Below are positions 16,888 through 26,188 of a stretch of DNA of 64,000 nt, piece by piece; the first letter of the stretch is position 1, and every line of letters begins with the position of its first letter. Source of the DNA: Leifsonia sp. NPDC080035 (GTDB taxonomy: Bacteria; Actinomycetota; Actinomycetes; Actinomycetales; Microbacteriaceae); NCBI RefSeq assembly GCF_040050925.1, contig NZ_CP157390.1, forward strand, positions 2,480,001 to 2,544,000. The letters run 5' to 3'. The notes beneath the pieces are model-generated. The model was not told where the DNA came from. It did not search any database and saw only the letters and a list, made by a program, of their open reading frames with translations. A program made the position numbers and the translations under genes.

Positions 16888-18239
16888 CCGCCACCACGCC
16901 CGGGATCGCACCGCCGCTTCACCGCGGCCGCCGGTTCCGGGCGTGGACGCTGCTCAACTGGGTCCCGATCGTCCTGGTCCTTGCCTCCCTGCTGGTGACG
17001 GGCGTCGTGACGGTGCGGCACACCCAGGCGCTCTCGCCGCTGGACGAGTGGGTCTATTACGACTACACGCTCAAGATCCCGTCGCAGGGCATCGTCCACC
17101 GCGGCGAGACCCTCGGGAAGGGCGCGCTCGAGCAGATGTCGTGCTTCGGCGATGCGTACGGCCGCAGGGGAGACCCGTGCGGCAGCGACTACTCCGACCT
17201 GTCGCGCTACCCGCAGGGCGCGAAGACCAGCGCGGACATCTACCCGCCCACCTACTTCGCGGTCACCTGGGCGATCGGCGAGGCCATCCATGCCGTCACC
17301 GGCATCGACTTTCTCACCGCGGCGCGGCTGAGCGGCCTGTTCTGGCTGTCCGGCGGCGTGCTCGTCCTCTACCTCCTGCTCCGGCGCTTCGGCGTCCCGA
17401 AGCTCGTGACCCTCGGCGTCGGGCTGATCGTGATCGCGTCGCCGTCCACCTACTGGTCGTCCACCTACATCTCCACCGACGCTCCCGTGCTCCTCGCGGG
17501 GGCCGCGGCGCTGCTCATCGCCTTCCGCGCGATCGACGGGAAAGGCGGGGGCTGGTGGCTGGTGCCGATCGCGGTGGTCTGCGCATTGACGAAGGTCACC
17601 ACGCTGCTCGGGGTCGGGCTGGCCGTGCTCATCCTGCTGATGTACGCCCTCTGGCGGCGGGGTACGGAGCCGCTGGGACGCGACCACCGGCGGCGGCTCA
17701 TCCTGATCGCGGTCGTCAGTGCGGTCGCAGCCGTCGCGGCGCAGGTGCTCTGGATCGGCGTGCGCGCCCTGATCGCCGTCGGGCCGGCCATCGGCCAGGG
17801 CGTCGAGTCGGCGGGACCGATCGGCGTGCGCTGGCTGCTCACCATGGCGACGGTGTTCGTCGACCCCGGTCCGCTCCTGTTCGCAGGCTGGAACCCGGGC
17901 TGGCGGCTGCCCGCGATCGTTCAGCTGCCGATGCAGTGGCTGCCGATCGCCGGTGTCGTCGGTGCGCTGTTTATGGCGACGCGCTCCATCGCGACCAAGG
18001 CGTTCGGGATCGCGACGGCCGTCTCGCTCGTGGTCTTCGCACCGCTTCTGGCACTGGCCATGAGCGTCGCGCTCGGCGGCGTCTACCCTGTGCCGCCGCG
18101 CTACGGCATCGCGTTGATCCCGGCGTTCATGACCGCACTGGCACTCATCGTCCGCAATCGGCTGGCGACGTGGCTCCTGATCGGCTACGGCGCGTTCTGC
18201 TGCGTCGTGATCGTCGTCTACGCCATCCTGCACCGCTGA
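16884..18239 (+). CDS. Polytopic membrane protein, DUF2142/GT-C-like
   Basis: The product is a 451-residue protein with about ten hydrophobic segments. Just after the first one is an acidic pair (Asp54-Glu55 in SPLDEWVYYDY), followed by SADIYPPTYFAVTW. This layout fits polyprenyl-phosphate-sugar-dependent GT-C glycosyltransferases, where the first outside loop holds the catalytic acid. It is clearly paralogous to 24788-26185 (SPIDEYVYIDY and SADIYTPIYFAVTW) and more distantly similar to 27361-29013. It is translationally coupled to rmlA. Activity and substrate are inferred, not shown. Confidence 0.75.
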   Translation: MTATTPGIAPPLHRGRRFRAWTLLNWVPIVLVLASLLVTGVVTVRHTQALSPLDEWVYYDYTLKIPSQGIVHRGETLGKGALEQMSCFGDAYGRRGDPCGSDYSDLSRYPQGAKTSADIYPPTYFAVTWAIGEAIHAVTGIDFLTAARLSGLFWLSGGVLVLYLLLRRFGVPKLVTLGVGLIVIASPSTYWSSTYISTDAPVLLAGAAALLIAFRAIDGKGGGWWLVPIAVVCALTKVTTLLGVGLAVLILLMYALWRRGTEPLGRDHRRRLILIAVVSAVAAVAAQVLWIGVRALIAVGPAIGQGVESAGPIGVRWLLTMATVFVDPGPLLFAGWNPGWRLPAIVQLPMQWLPIAGVVGALFMATRSIATKAFGIATAVSLVVFAPLLALAMSVALGGVYPVPPRYGIALIPAFMTALALIVRNRLATWLLIGYGAFCCVVIVVYAILHR

Positions 18240-18264
18240 CCGGGCGGGCCTGCGGCGGCGACGT

Positions 18265-18996
18265 CTAGTGCAGGGACGCCTGGTACGCCTCGACGGTCGT
18301 CTCCACGTCGCCGACCGTGCGCAGCACGCCCTTGTCGAGCCAGGCGGCGTGGTCGCACATCTCCTCGACCGTCGCGAGCGAGTGGCTCACGAGGATGACC
18401 GTCCTGCCCTGCGCGTGGAAGTCCTGGAACTTGAGCTGGCAGCGCTTCTGGAACTCCGCGTCGCCGACCGCGAGCACCTCGTCCACGACGAGGATCTCCG
18501 GCTCGACGCTGATCGCGACCGAGAAGCCGAGGCGCACGTACATGCCGGAGGAGTAGTTCTTCACCGGCTGGTCGATGAAGTGCTGCACACCCGAGAAGGC
18601 GACGATCTCGTCGAACTTGCGGTCGACCTCCTTGCGGCCCATGCCGAGGATGGAGCCGTTCAGGTAGATGTTCTCGCGGCCCGAGAGCTCCGGGTGGAAG
18701 CCGGAACCGACCTCCAGCATCGCCGCGAGCGAGCCGTTGGCGCGGATGGAGCCCTTCTCGGGGTAGTAGATCTTCGCAAGGCACTTGAGCAGGGTGGACT
18801 TGCCGGAGCCGTTGCTCCCGATCAGGCCGAACGTGGAACCCGTCGGCACCTCGAACGACACGTCCTTCAGTGCCCAGAAGTCCTCGTGCACCGACACCCG
18901 GCGCCGCGCGATGGCGGACTTCAGGCTCTGATTGCGCTCGTGGTACAGCCGGAACTTCTTGCTGACGTCGGCGACTTCCACCGCGATATCGGTCAC
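18265..18996 (-). CDS. wzt: ABC transporter ATP-binding protein for polysaccharide export
   Basis: The product is a 243-residue ATPase with Walker A GSNGSGKST (residues 60-68), signature KNYSSGMYVRLGF and Walker B EILVVDEVLAVGD, plus the switch His in LVSHSL. The close match to O-antigen and teichoic-acid exporters (Wzt/TagH type) is clear from VHEDFWALKDVSFEVPTG and ELSGRENIYLNG. It ends soon after the nucleotide-binding domain and has no C-terminal carbohydrate-binding extension. It begins at a GTG overlapping the permease stop (GTGA). Confidence 0.93.
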   Translation of the reverse strand: MTDIAVEVADVSKKFRLYHERNQSLKSAIARRRVSVHEDFWALKDVSFEVPTGSTFGLIGSNGSGKSTLLKCLAKIYYPEKGSIRANGSLAAMLEVGSGFHPELSGRENIYLNGSILGMGRKEVDRKFDEIVAFSGVQHFIDQPVKNYSSGMYVRLGFSVAISVEPEILVVDEVLAVGDAEFQKRCQLKFQDFHAQGRTVILVSHSLATVEEMCDHAAWLDKGVLRTVGDVETTVEAYQASLH

Positions 18997-19829
18997 AGCA
19001 GTTCAGCCAATCTCTTCTCCTTGCGGGCGAACACCCAGCCGCCGATCGCGAGGGCGAGGATGGCCCACACGAGGCACGCGACGGTATCGGGCACCGTCGG
19101 CCAGGTGTTGTCGTAGAGCAGGGACCGGAACACCCCGACGAAGTGGAGCATCGGGTTCAGCTCGTAGATGTCGAGGACGGTGATCGGGGTGCCGAGCAGG
19201 CCGCCGATCTTCTCCGACTGATCGGCCACCAGCTTGATCGGGTAGACGATCGGGGTCATGTACATCCAGAACTGCAGGACGATCGTCAGCAGGTACTGGG
19301 TGTCCCGGAAGTAGACGTTCGCGATCGAGAGCAGCAGCGCGACGCCGGTGGCGAACACCGCCAGCACGAGCATCGCGAGCACGACGAGCGGCAGCCACGG
19401 CCACACGAAGCCGCCGACGACGAGCAGGGCGATGATCAGGATGGCCATCTCGAAGAGCCAGTTGTACGCGACCGAGAACACGGTCGAGACCGGGAGCACG
19501 AGACGCGGGAAGTAGACCTTCGTGATCAGCCCCGCGTTGGCGACGAGCGAGCCCATCCCCGTCGAGACCGCCGTGGAGAAGAACGTCCACGGCAGCAGGC
19601 CGCAGAGCAGCCAGAGCGCGTAGAAGTCGAGACCGCTCGGGTCGCCCTTCGGCGGTGCGACGCGGAACACGAACGAGAACACGAACGTGTAGACCAGCAT
19701 CGAGGCGAGGGGGCTGACCAGGGACCAGAGCCGGCCGAAAATCGTACGCTTGTACTGGCCCCTGACCTCTCGGAGCACGAGGTTCGATAGGAGTTCTCGG
19801 GCGCCGAGGACTTCTTTGATGTAGCTCAT
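18993..19829 (-). CDS. wzm: ABC transporter permease for polysaccharide export
   Basis: The product is a 278-residue ABC-2 type permease with six hydrophobic segments. Family marks include LVLREVRGQYKRTIFGRLWSL near the N-terminus, PWTFFSTAVSTGMGSL, and YLLTIVLQFWMYMTPIVYP. The start is ATG 19829 with GAGG 4 bases upstream; the frame extends to 19904 but without a good ribosome site. With the overlapping ATPase gene it forms a Wzm/Wzt exporter that would move a lipid-linked polysaccharide across the membrane. Confidence 0.93.
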   Translation of the reverse strand: MSYIKEVLGARELLSNLVLREVRGQYKRTIFGRLWSLVSPLASMLVYTFVFSFVFRVAPPKGDPSGLDFYALWLLCGLLPWTFFSTAVSTGMGSLVANAGLITKVYFPRLVLPVSTVFSVAYNWLFEMAILIIALLVVGGFVWPWLPLVVLAMLVLAVFATGVALLLSIANVYFRDTQYLLTIVLQFWMYMTPIVYPIKLVADQSEKIGGLLGTPITVLDIYELNPMLHFVGVFRSLLYDNTWPTVPDTVACLVWAILALAIGGWVFARKEKRLAELL

Positions 19830-19902
19830 CGATCCTCGTTCGTGCGGGTGCTGGCCTATCGGCCACAAGACACTCCAGCATACAACTAGGATTGAACGGA
19901 TC

Positions 19903-20778
19903 ATGACCGAGCCAGCCCGCGACGCCCGACCCCGCGCGGCCGTCGTGACGGTCAGCTACGGCTCGGAGGGCGTGCTGCCTGGCTTCCTCTCCGGGCTCGC
20001 GGAGGACATCGCCGCGGGGGTCGACGTGGTGGTCGCGGACAACGCGCCCGCGCCGGATTCGCCGGTCGAGACGATCGTCAGGGCCGCCGGTGCGCGCTAC
20101 GTCCCGCTGGACGCCAACCACGGCTACGGCGGCGCGATCAACAGGGCGATCGCGACGCTCCCCGTCGAGATCGACTGGGTGCTGATCAGCAACCCCGACG
20201 TCGTCCTCGCACCCGGTGTCGTCGACACCCTGATCCGTACCGGTGCGGAGGCGCCGGACATCGGCAGCGTCGGACCCGCTGTGCTCACGGCCGAGGGCGA
20301 GGTCTACCCGTCCGCCAGGGACGTGCCCTCCATCCGCAGCGGCGTCGGTCACGCGCTCTTCGCCAACCTGTGGCCGGACAACCCGTGGACGCGCCGCTAC
20401 AAACGCTCCACCGAGTCGGGCGGCCGCCGCGACGCCGGCTGGCTCTCGGGTTCCTGCGTGCTGGTCCGCCGCAGCGCGTTCGAGGCCGTCGGCGGGTTCG
20501 ACGAGGAGTTCTTCATGTACTTCGAGGACGTCGACCTCGGCTACCGGCTCGGCCTCGCCGGCTACCGGAACGTGTATCAGCCGGACGTGTCGGTCGTGCA
20601 CTCCGGTGCGCACTCGACGCGTACCAACCAGGCGGCGATGGTCGCCGCGCACCACGAGAGCGCCCGGCGCTTCCTGCACAAGAAGTACAGCGGCGTGCTG
20701 CTCGCGCCCGTGAGGCTGACCCTCGGCGTCGGCCTCGCCGCGCGCTCGTGGGTCGCGCAGCGCAAGGCCGACAGCTAG
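19903..20778 (+). CDS. Glycosyltransferase family 2 (WbbL-like)
   Basis: The product is a 291-residue GT-A enzyme. The nucleotide-sugar region AAVVTVSYGSEGVLPGF and ADNAPAPDSP is followed by HGYGGAINRAI and ISNPDVVLAPG (the Asp-x-Asp-like site). The acceptor region is GWLSGSCVLVRRSAFEAVGGFDEEFFMYFEDVDLGYRLG, given here in pieces: SGSCVLVRR and FMYFEDVDLGYRL. This is the WbbL rhamnosyltransferase layout, which suits the rml genes nearby. It is divergent from wzm. TAGGAT lies 10 bases before the ATG. Its TAG stop shares the CTAG at 20775-20778 with the convergent gene. Confidence 0.9.
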   Translation: MTEPARDARPRAAVVTVSYGSEGVLPGFLSGLAEDIAAGVDVVVADNAPAPDSPVETIVRAAGARYVPLDANHGYGGAINRAIATLPVEIDWVLISNPDVVLAPGVVDTLIRTGAEAPDIGSVGPAVLTAEGEVYPSARDVPSIRSGVGHALFANLWPDNPWTRRYKRSTESGGRRDAGWLSGSCVLVRRSAFEAVGGFDEEFFMYFEDVDLGYRLGLAGYRNVYQPDVSVVHSGAHSTRTNQAAMVAAHHESARRFLHKKYSGVLLAPVRLTLGVGLAARSWVAQRKADS

Positions 20779-22175
20779 CGCGTGCCCCCGGCGCCCCGGC
20801 GACGGCGACTGCGGCCGGCCGAGGGGGAGATCACGTCCTTGACCAGGCGGATCGGGAGCGTGACCCGCCAGGAGGTGCTCGACTCCATGCCGCGGATGCG
20901 GGTCTGCAGATCCGCGATGATGCGCGTGCGCGGGGTGAGCAGGGTGAGCGGGGAGTCGGGGGCCGGGTGCGGATCCTTCACGAACTCCACGAGCGGCGCC
21001 AGGACCTTCCTCCAGCGCATGGTCTCGGCGAACTCGCGGACGCGTTCCGTGATCGCCGCGGACTCCGCCTCGTCGTAGAGAACGGACTCGAGCGCGTCGG
21101 CGAGGGCCGCCGCATCCACCGGCGGGACGACCCTGCCGAGGCCGTGCTCGCGCACGAGACCGGCGAAGGTGTCGCCGTCGGTCGTGACGATCGGCAGCGA
21201 GGCCCAGAGGTAGTCCAGGATGCGCGTGCGGAAGCTGAACGCGGTCTCCAGGTGCTCGAAGTGGGTGCTCGCGCCGAGGTCGGCGTCCAGCAGGAAGTCG
21301 GCGCGCTCGTTGTACGGCACCCAGTCGTCATGGAAGAAGACCGAGGTGCCGGCGAGGCCCTTCGCGTCGGCGAGGTCGCGCGCCTTCGTCACCATCTCCA
21401 TCTTGGGGACGTGCCGGTTGGGATGTCCGGCGCCGAGGAAGAACAGCCGGACGTCGTCGTGGCGCGCGCTCAGCAGCTCGACGGCCTCGATGAGCGTGAT
21501 GGGGTCGAACCAGTTGTAGATCCCGCCGCCCCAGAGGATGACCTTGTCCGTCTCGGCGATGCCGGGAACGACGCCCTTGATGCCGTGCGTTCGCTGCACG
21601 GGCGGCTGGTCCTGGATGCCGAACGGCACCACGGAGAGCAGGCGCCGAAGGCTCGGGTCGTCGCCGTAGGTGAACGGGTTCACGCGGTAGACGGCGGCGA
21701 GCTGGCCGAGCCAGAAGTCCCGCTGCTTCTCCGACGCGCACATCATGAAGTCGGCGCGCTCGATCTGGTCGTTCAGGACCTCCGCGGTCTCCAGGATCGC
21801 CCGGAGCCGGTCGTCCTCCGGCATCCCGACGGTCTGCTCGAGCTGCTCGAGGTGCATCGGGTCGTAGATGTCGGCGACGATGATCACCGGGGCGCGCTTG
21901 ATCCACGGGAAGCTCGAGAGCACGTGGCCCTGGAAGACGACGACGTCGGCCCAGGCGACGTGACCGCGCAGCGTCGCCTCGTCGGCGAATCCGACGGGGA
22001 AACGCGTCGACTCGAGGTCGGCGGCAACGGTGGACACCAGCCGGACGTCGGCGACGTCGGAGAGCACTGTCGCCATCTCCCATGCCCGGATCGCCGGTCC
22101 CGCCATCCGCTTGCCCAGCGAATCCGGTGTGATCACCAAGACCTTGGTCGTGCCGCGCTCGTCTTCCGTTGCCAT
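20775..22175 (-). CDS. Glycosyltransferase, GT4-like, paralogue of the fusion enzyme
   Basis: The product is a 466-residue GT-B-like protein. It opens with KVLVITPDSLGKRMAGPAIR and has IIVADIYDPMHLEQLEQ, ILWGGGIYNWFDPITLIEA and FSFRTRILDYLWASLPIVTT. All four match the C-terminal half of the neighbouring 828-residue protein, which has KVLVITGDPVGQQLAGPAIR and the others nearly word for word. It lacks a GT2 half. The C-terminus carries SSTSWRVTLPIR, a motif shared with the methyltransferase at 14456. It is transcribed divergently from the fusion gene across a 120-base gap. Confidence 0.88.
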   Translation of the reverse strand: MATEDERGTTKVLVITPDSLGKRMAGPAIRAWEMATVLSDVADVRLVSTVAADLESTRFPVGFADEATLRGHVAWADVVVFQGHVLSSFPWIKRAPVIIVADIYDPMHLEQLEQTVGMPEDDRLRAILETAEVLNDQIERADFMMCASEKQRDFWLGQLAAVYRVNPFTYGDDPSLRRLLSVVPFGIQDQPPVQRTHGIKGVVPGIAETDKVILWGGGIYNWFDPITLIEAVELLSARHDDVRLFFLGAGHPNRHVPKMEMVTKARDLADAKGLAGTSVFFHDDWVPYNERADFLLDADLGASTHFEHLETAFSFRTRILDYLWASLPIVTTDGDTFAGLVREHGLGRVVPPVDAAALADALESVLYDEAESAAITERVREFAETMRWRKVLAPLVEFVKDPHPAPDSPLTLLTPRTRIIADLQTRIRGMESSTSWRVTLPIRLVKDVISPSAGRSRRRRGAGGTR

Positions 22176-22257
22176 TCCCCGATACCCGTTATTCCTCGTG
22201 TTCCGACGCCTTCGGACAGTAGCACGCCGCGCCAGGGGCCCACTCTTCCGGCTTTGC

Positions 22258-22298
22258 TAGAATCGGCGGGATTGCCCGCTACCGAAAAGGATGCAATG
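22258..22298 (+). promoter_or_regulatory. -10 element and ribosome site of the GT2-GT4 fusion gene
   Basis: TAGAAT (22258-22263) lies 32 bases before ATG 22296, and AAAAGG sits 5 bases before the ATG. This is a conventional leadered start, unlike many genes here. Confidence 0.45.
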
Positions 22299-24782
22299 TC
22301 AGCCTCGAAACCCGGTGTCGTCTCGGTCGTGCTGGTCAACTTCCGCGGTACGGACGACACGCTGCAAGCGCTGCGTCACCTCCGCGAGCTGGACTGGCCG
22401 TCCGACCGGCTGGAACTCGTCGTCGTCGAGAACGGCTCAGGAGACGACAGCCTCGAGCGGCTGCAGGCGGAGGCGGGCGACGACGTGCTCGTCGTGCCGT
22501 CGAAGGAGAACCTCGGGTTCGCCGGCGGCTGCAACCTCGGCGTCTCCCGGTCCTCCGGCGAGTTCGTCGCGTTCCTCAACAATGACGCCAGGCCGGACGC
22601 GGCGTGGGTGCGCGCGGCGGTCACCCGCTTCGGCGAGAACGCGCGCATCGGCGCGGTCGCGAGCAAGGTGCTGGACTGGGAGGGCGAGAACGTCGACTAC
22701 ATCGGCGCCGCCCTCACCTGGTTCGGGATGGGCTACAAGCCGCTGACCGCGCAGCCGGCCCCCGCCGACGACGGCAGGGCGCACGACGTGCTCTTCGGCA
22801 CCGGGTCGGCGATGTTCGTCCGCCGCGACGTCTACGACGCGCTCGGCGGCTTCGACAAGTCCTACTTCATGTTCTTCGAGGACGTCGACCTCGGCTGGCG
22901 GCTCAACCTCGCCGGCTGGCGCTACGTCTACGAGCCGGCATCGGTCGCCTTCCACAAGCACCACGCCTCGATGGGCGGTTTCGGCGCATACAAGGAGGAC
23001 TACCTCCTCGAACGCAACGCCCTGTACACCCAGTTCAAGAACCTCGGCGACGAGGCGCTCGGCACGACCCTGCAGGCGAGCATGGCCCTCAGCGTCCGCC
23101 GAGGCGTCGAGAAGGGCCAGGTGGACACCACGGCGTTCGATCTGCGCGCGTCCGACGACGACGCCGCCCCGAACGCGTCTGTTCCGAAGGTGGCCCTCTC
23201 CAGCCTGTACGCCATCGACCAGTTCGTGGAGCACCTGCCGCAGCTGCGGGAGGCGCGCGAGCGCATCCAGTCGACCCGCGTCGTCTCGGATGCGCAGGTG
23301 TGGCGGCTCTTCGGCCAGACCGACGCGCCCTCGTTCACGACGGACCGTTATCTCGAGGGCTACGAGTCGCTCGTGGAGACGTTCGACGTCCTCGACGGCC
23401 CCACCGGCACGAAGGTGCTCGTCATCACCGGCGATCCGGTCGGTCAGCAGCTGGCCGGGCCGGCGATCCGCGCCTGGAACATCGCGGAGGCGCTGAGCGC
23501 GGAGCACTCGGTCACCCTCGTCTCGCTCGCCGGGGTCGGCGACGTGACGGCGCCGTTCGACCTCGTCCACGTGCGCCCGGGAGACGACCGCGCGATGAAG
23601 CCGCTCGAGGAGTGGGCGGACGTCATCGTGTTCCAGGGCCTCGCGATGGCGCTGTTCGAGTCGATCAGCAGCTCGTCCAAGATCATCGTCGCCGATATCT
23701 ACGACCCGATGCACCTGGAGCAGCTCGAGCAGGCGCGGCAGCTGCCGGAGGCGCAGTGGAAGCGTCAGGTCGCCGACGCGACCGAGGTCCTGAACGAGCA
23801 GCTCGCACGCGCCGACTTCTTCCTGTGCGCCTCCGAGCGCCAGAAGCACTTCTACCTCGGCCAGCTCGCCGGCCTCGGCCGTGTCAACCCGGCCACGTAC
23901 GAGGGCGACCCCGACCTCGACGGTCTGCTCGCCGTCGTCCCGTTCGGTCTCTCCAGCCAGCCGCCGAAGCACGTCAAGCCGGTGCTCCGCGGCGTGCGGG
24001 ACGGGTTCGGCGAGGAGGAGAAGATTCTCATCTGGAGCGGCGGCCTCTACAACTGGTTCGACCCGCAGACCCTGATCAGGGCGGTCGCCCGGCTGGCGGA
24101 GACCCGCCCGCAGACTCGGCTGTTCTTCCAGGGCGTCAAGCACCCGCACCCCGGCGTGCCGGAGATGGCGATCGTCGCCGAGTCGCGCGCGCTCGCCGCG
24201 GAGCTCGGCGTGCTCGACTCGGTGGTCGTCTTCAACGACAGCTGGGTCGACTTCGCCGACCGCCAGAACTACCTGCTCGAGGCGGACGCGGGCGTGAGCA
24301 CGCACCACGCGCACATCGAGACCACGTTCTCGTTCCGGACGCGCATCCTCGACTACCTGTGGGCCGAGCTGCCCATGGTGGTCACCGAGGGCGACCACTT
24401 CGCCGACCTGGTGCGTGCGGAGACGCTCGGCGTCGCGGTTCCGGCCGATGACGTCGACGCGTTGGCCGCCGCCCTGGAGCGGGTCCTCTACGACGACGCC
24501 TTCCGGCGCAAGGCGGTCAAGAACCTCAGGCGGGTGCGCGAGTCCTACACGTGGGACTCGGTGCTGCAGCCGCTCGTCGACTTCGTCCGTGCGCCGCACC
24601 ACGCCGCGGACCTCGTGGCGGACGGCACCTTCCAGGCCGGCTTCGTCCCGTCCTCGAAGCCGCCGCGCCGGAAGAAGCACGGCATCCGCCACGACGCGGA
24701 ACTGGTCGTCCACTACCTGCGCAACGGCGGCCCGCAGGTCGTCGTGCGCAAGGTCAAGAACCGCCTCCGGCGCTCGAAGTAG
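22296..24782 (+). CDS. Two-domain glycosyltransferase, GT2 fused to GT4-like
   Basis: The product is an 828-residue protein. Residues 8-250 form a GT2 domain: VSVVLVNFRGTDDTLQAL, LGFAGGCNLGVSRS, FLNNDARPDAAWV and FMFFEDVDLGWRLNLAGW. A linker of about 110 residues follows. From about residue 370 to 790 there is a GT4-like domain beginning KVLVITGDPVGQQLAGPAIR and containing ILIWSGGLYNWFDPQTLIRA. The tail is basic (PPRRKKHGIRH and KVKNRLRRSK). Two transferase domains could add two consecutive sugars or alternate to polymerise a disaccharide. The second half is paralogous to the gene on the other side of the shared promoter region. Confidence 0.92.
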   Translation: MSASKPGVVSVVLVNFRGTDDTLQALRHLRELDWPSDRLELVVVENGSGDDSLERLQAEAGDDVLVVPSKENLGFAGGCNLGVSRSSGEFVAFLNNDARPDAAWVRAAVTRFGENARIGAVASKVLDWEGENVDYIGAALTWFGMGYKPLTAQPAPADDGRAHDVLFGTGSAMFVRRDVYDALGGFDKSYFMFFEDVDLGWRLNLAGWRYVYEPASVAFHKHHASMGGFGAYKEDYLLERNALYTQFKNLGDEALGTTLQASMALSVRRGVEKGQVDTTAFDLRASDDDAAPNASVPKVALSSLYAIDQFVEHLPQLREARERIQSTRVVSDAQVWRLFGQTDAPSFTTDRYLEGYESLVETFDVLDGPTGTKVLVITGDPVGQQLAGPAIRAWNIAEALSAEHSVTLVSLAGVGDVTAPFDLVHVRPGDDRAMKPLEEWADVIVFQGLAMALFESISSSSKIIVADIYDPMHLEQLEQARQLPEAQWKRQVADATEVLNEQLARADFFLCASERQKHFYLGQLAGLGRVNPATYEGDPDLDGLLAVVPFGLSSQPPKHVKPVLRGVRDGFGEEEKILIWSGGLYNWFDPQTLIRAVARLAETRPQTRLFFQGVKHPHPGVPEMAIVAESRALAAELGVLDSVVVFNDSWVDFADRQNYLLEADAGVSTHHAHIETTFSFRTRILDYLWAELPMVVTEGDHFADLVRAETLGVAVPADDVDALAAALERVLYDDAFRRKAVKNLRRVRESYTWDSVLQPLVDFVRAPHHAADLVADGTFQAGFVPSSKPPRRKKHGIRHDAELVVHYLRNGGPQVVVRKVKNRLRRSK

Positions 24783-24787
24783 GCCCG

Positions 24788-26185
24788 GTGGAGCAGACCG
24801 AGGCGCGAGCGGCCGAGCCGACGGAGGCGCCCGCCGCGGCGCCGGAGAGCGGAGTCCGGCGGCGAGGCGCGCGGATCGACTGGGTCTTCGGCGCGCTGCT
24901 GGTGATCGCGAGCCTGCTCGTCGGCATCGTGCAGGTGGGCGAGCACCGGGCGATCTCGCCGATCGACGAGTACGTCTACATCGACTACCTTGCCAAGGTC
25001 CCCTCGCAGGGGATCGTGCGTGGCGGGGAGCACACCGGCGACTACGCACGCGAGTCGCTCGCCTGCCGCGGCGTCCGGCTCATCGGCCAGTACCCCGCAA
25101 CCCTGTGCCGCACGGCGGACAGCTCGCCCGATTCCGCGTTCCCGACCGCAGGGACGAACTCCGCCGACATCTACACCCCGATCTACTTCGCGGTGACCTG
25201 GGTGCTCGCGCAACCGTTCCAGTGGCTCGGCGTCCACGATCTGACCGACGCGGGCAGGCTGACCGGATGGATCTGGCTGGCCGCCGCCGCCGTGCTGCTC
25301 TACCTCAGCCTGCGCAGGCTTAAGGTCGGCCCGCTGCTCTCGTTCGGGCTCGGGATGCTCATGGTGGGCTCGCTGCCGGCGATGTGGTCGAACACCTACG
25401 TCTCCACCGACGCCCCGGCGCTGCTCGCGGGCGCGGCGATGCTCTGGGGCATCCTGCGCTTCGAGGACGGGAAGCGTTTCGGTCTGCTCGTGCTCGCGGT
25501 GCTGGCCACCGTCGCCACCCTCATCAAGGTGCAGAACTACGGCGCGGTCGCCGTCGCGGTGGTGTTCCTGCTGCTGCGTGCCGGCTGGTCGGCCTTCGGC
25601 GCCCGCGGCATCGGCTTCGGTGCTCGGCTTCTGGCGTGGCTGAAGGACCGACGGTTCCTGGCCGGCGTCGTGATCGCGGTCGTCCCGCTACTGTTGGAGG
25701 TGCTCTGGCTGGCGGTCCGCACCGCGATCCGGGTCGGCCCGAGCGCCGACCAGGGCACCGCGACCCACTTCGGCGTCGCGGAGCTGGTCTCCGAGATGTT
25801 CAAGTTCTTCGCCGGCCCCGCCAACGGCGCGGTCGACGGCCAGATGCTCGGCCCGGTCGGCCTCGTGCTCGCGAGTGTGCTGACCTGGGTCATCGTGAGC
25901 GGGGTGCTCGGCGCCGCCGCCGTCGAACGCCGCGGCTCGATCGGGGAGTCGATCGCGGTCTCGTCGTTCGCGATCGCGTTGCTGATCGGCCCCGCCCTGG
26001 CCGTCCTGACCATCGTCACGGCGGGCTACTACTTCGCGCTGCCCGCCCGGTACGGCATCCCGCTCATCCCGTTCTACCTGCTCTGCGCGGGGCTGCTGTA
26101 CCGGCGCAAGCCCTGGATCGGAACCGTCGTCGCGGTCGTCGGCATCGCCTGCTGGGGGTTGTCGTTCCTTCTACCGGCGGGCTGA
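24788..26185 (+). CDS. Polytopic membrane protein, DUF2142/GT-C-like
   Basis: The product is a 465-residue protein starting at GTG 24788, five bases after the fusion gene stop, so the two are probably co-transcribed. After an Ala/Glu-rich N-terminus and the first membrane segment (33-50) comes the acidic pair Asp60-Glu61 in SPIDEYVYIDYLAKVPSQGI, then SADIYTPIYFAVTW. About ten hydrophobic segments follow. It is paralogous to 16884-18239 along its full length. A lipid-linked-sugar glycosyltransferase function is inferred from topology and the conserved acidic loop. No ribosome site is obvious, consistent with coupling. Confidence 0.75.
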   Translation: MEQTEARAAEPTEAPAAAPESGVRRRGARIDWVFGALLVIASLLVGIVQVGEHRAISPIDEYVYIDYLAKVPSQGIVRGGEHTGDYARESLACRGVRLIGQYPATLCRTADSSPDSAFPTAGTNSADIYTPIYFAVTWVLAQPFQWLGVHDLTDAGRLTGWIWLAAAAVLLYLSLRRLKVGPLLSFGLGMLMVGSLPAMWSNTYVSTDAPALLAGAAMLWGILRFEDGKRFGLLVLAVLATVATLIKVQNYGAVAVAVVFLLLRAGWSAFGARGIGFGARLLAWLKDRRFLAGVVIAVVPLLLEVLWLAVRTAIRVGPSADQGTATHFGVAELVSEMFKFFAGPANGAVDGQMLGPVGLVLASVLTWVIVSGVLGAAAVERRGSIGESIAVSSFAIALLIGPALAVLTIVTAGYYFALPARYGIPLIPFYLLCAGLLYRRKPWIGTVVAVVGIACWGLSFLLPAG

Positions 26186-26188
26186 CGC

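Noticed and set aside
20370..22295. Upstream extension of the fusion glycosyltransferase frame
   Set aside because: This part overlaps two real genes in other frames, has low-complexity sequence, and the true start at 22296 has AAAAGG and a -10 element.
22437..25049. 870-codon minus-strand frame opposite the fusion glycosyltransferase
   Set aside because: Shadow frame with Arg/Glu/Val-rich low-complexity translation. The plus-strand gene has full domain motifs.
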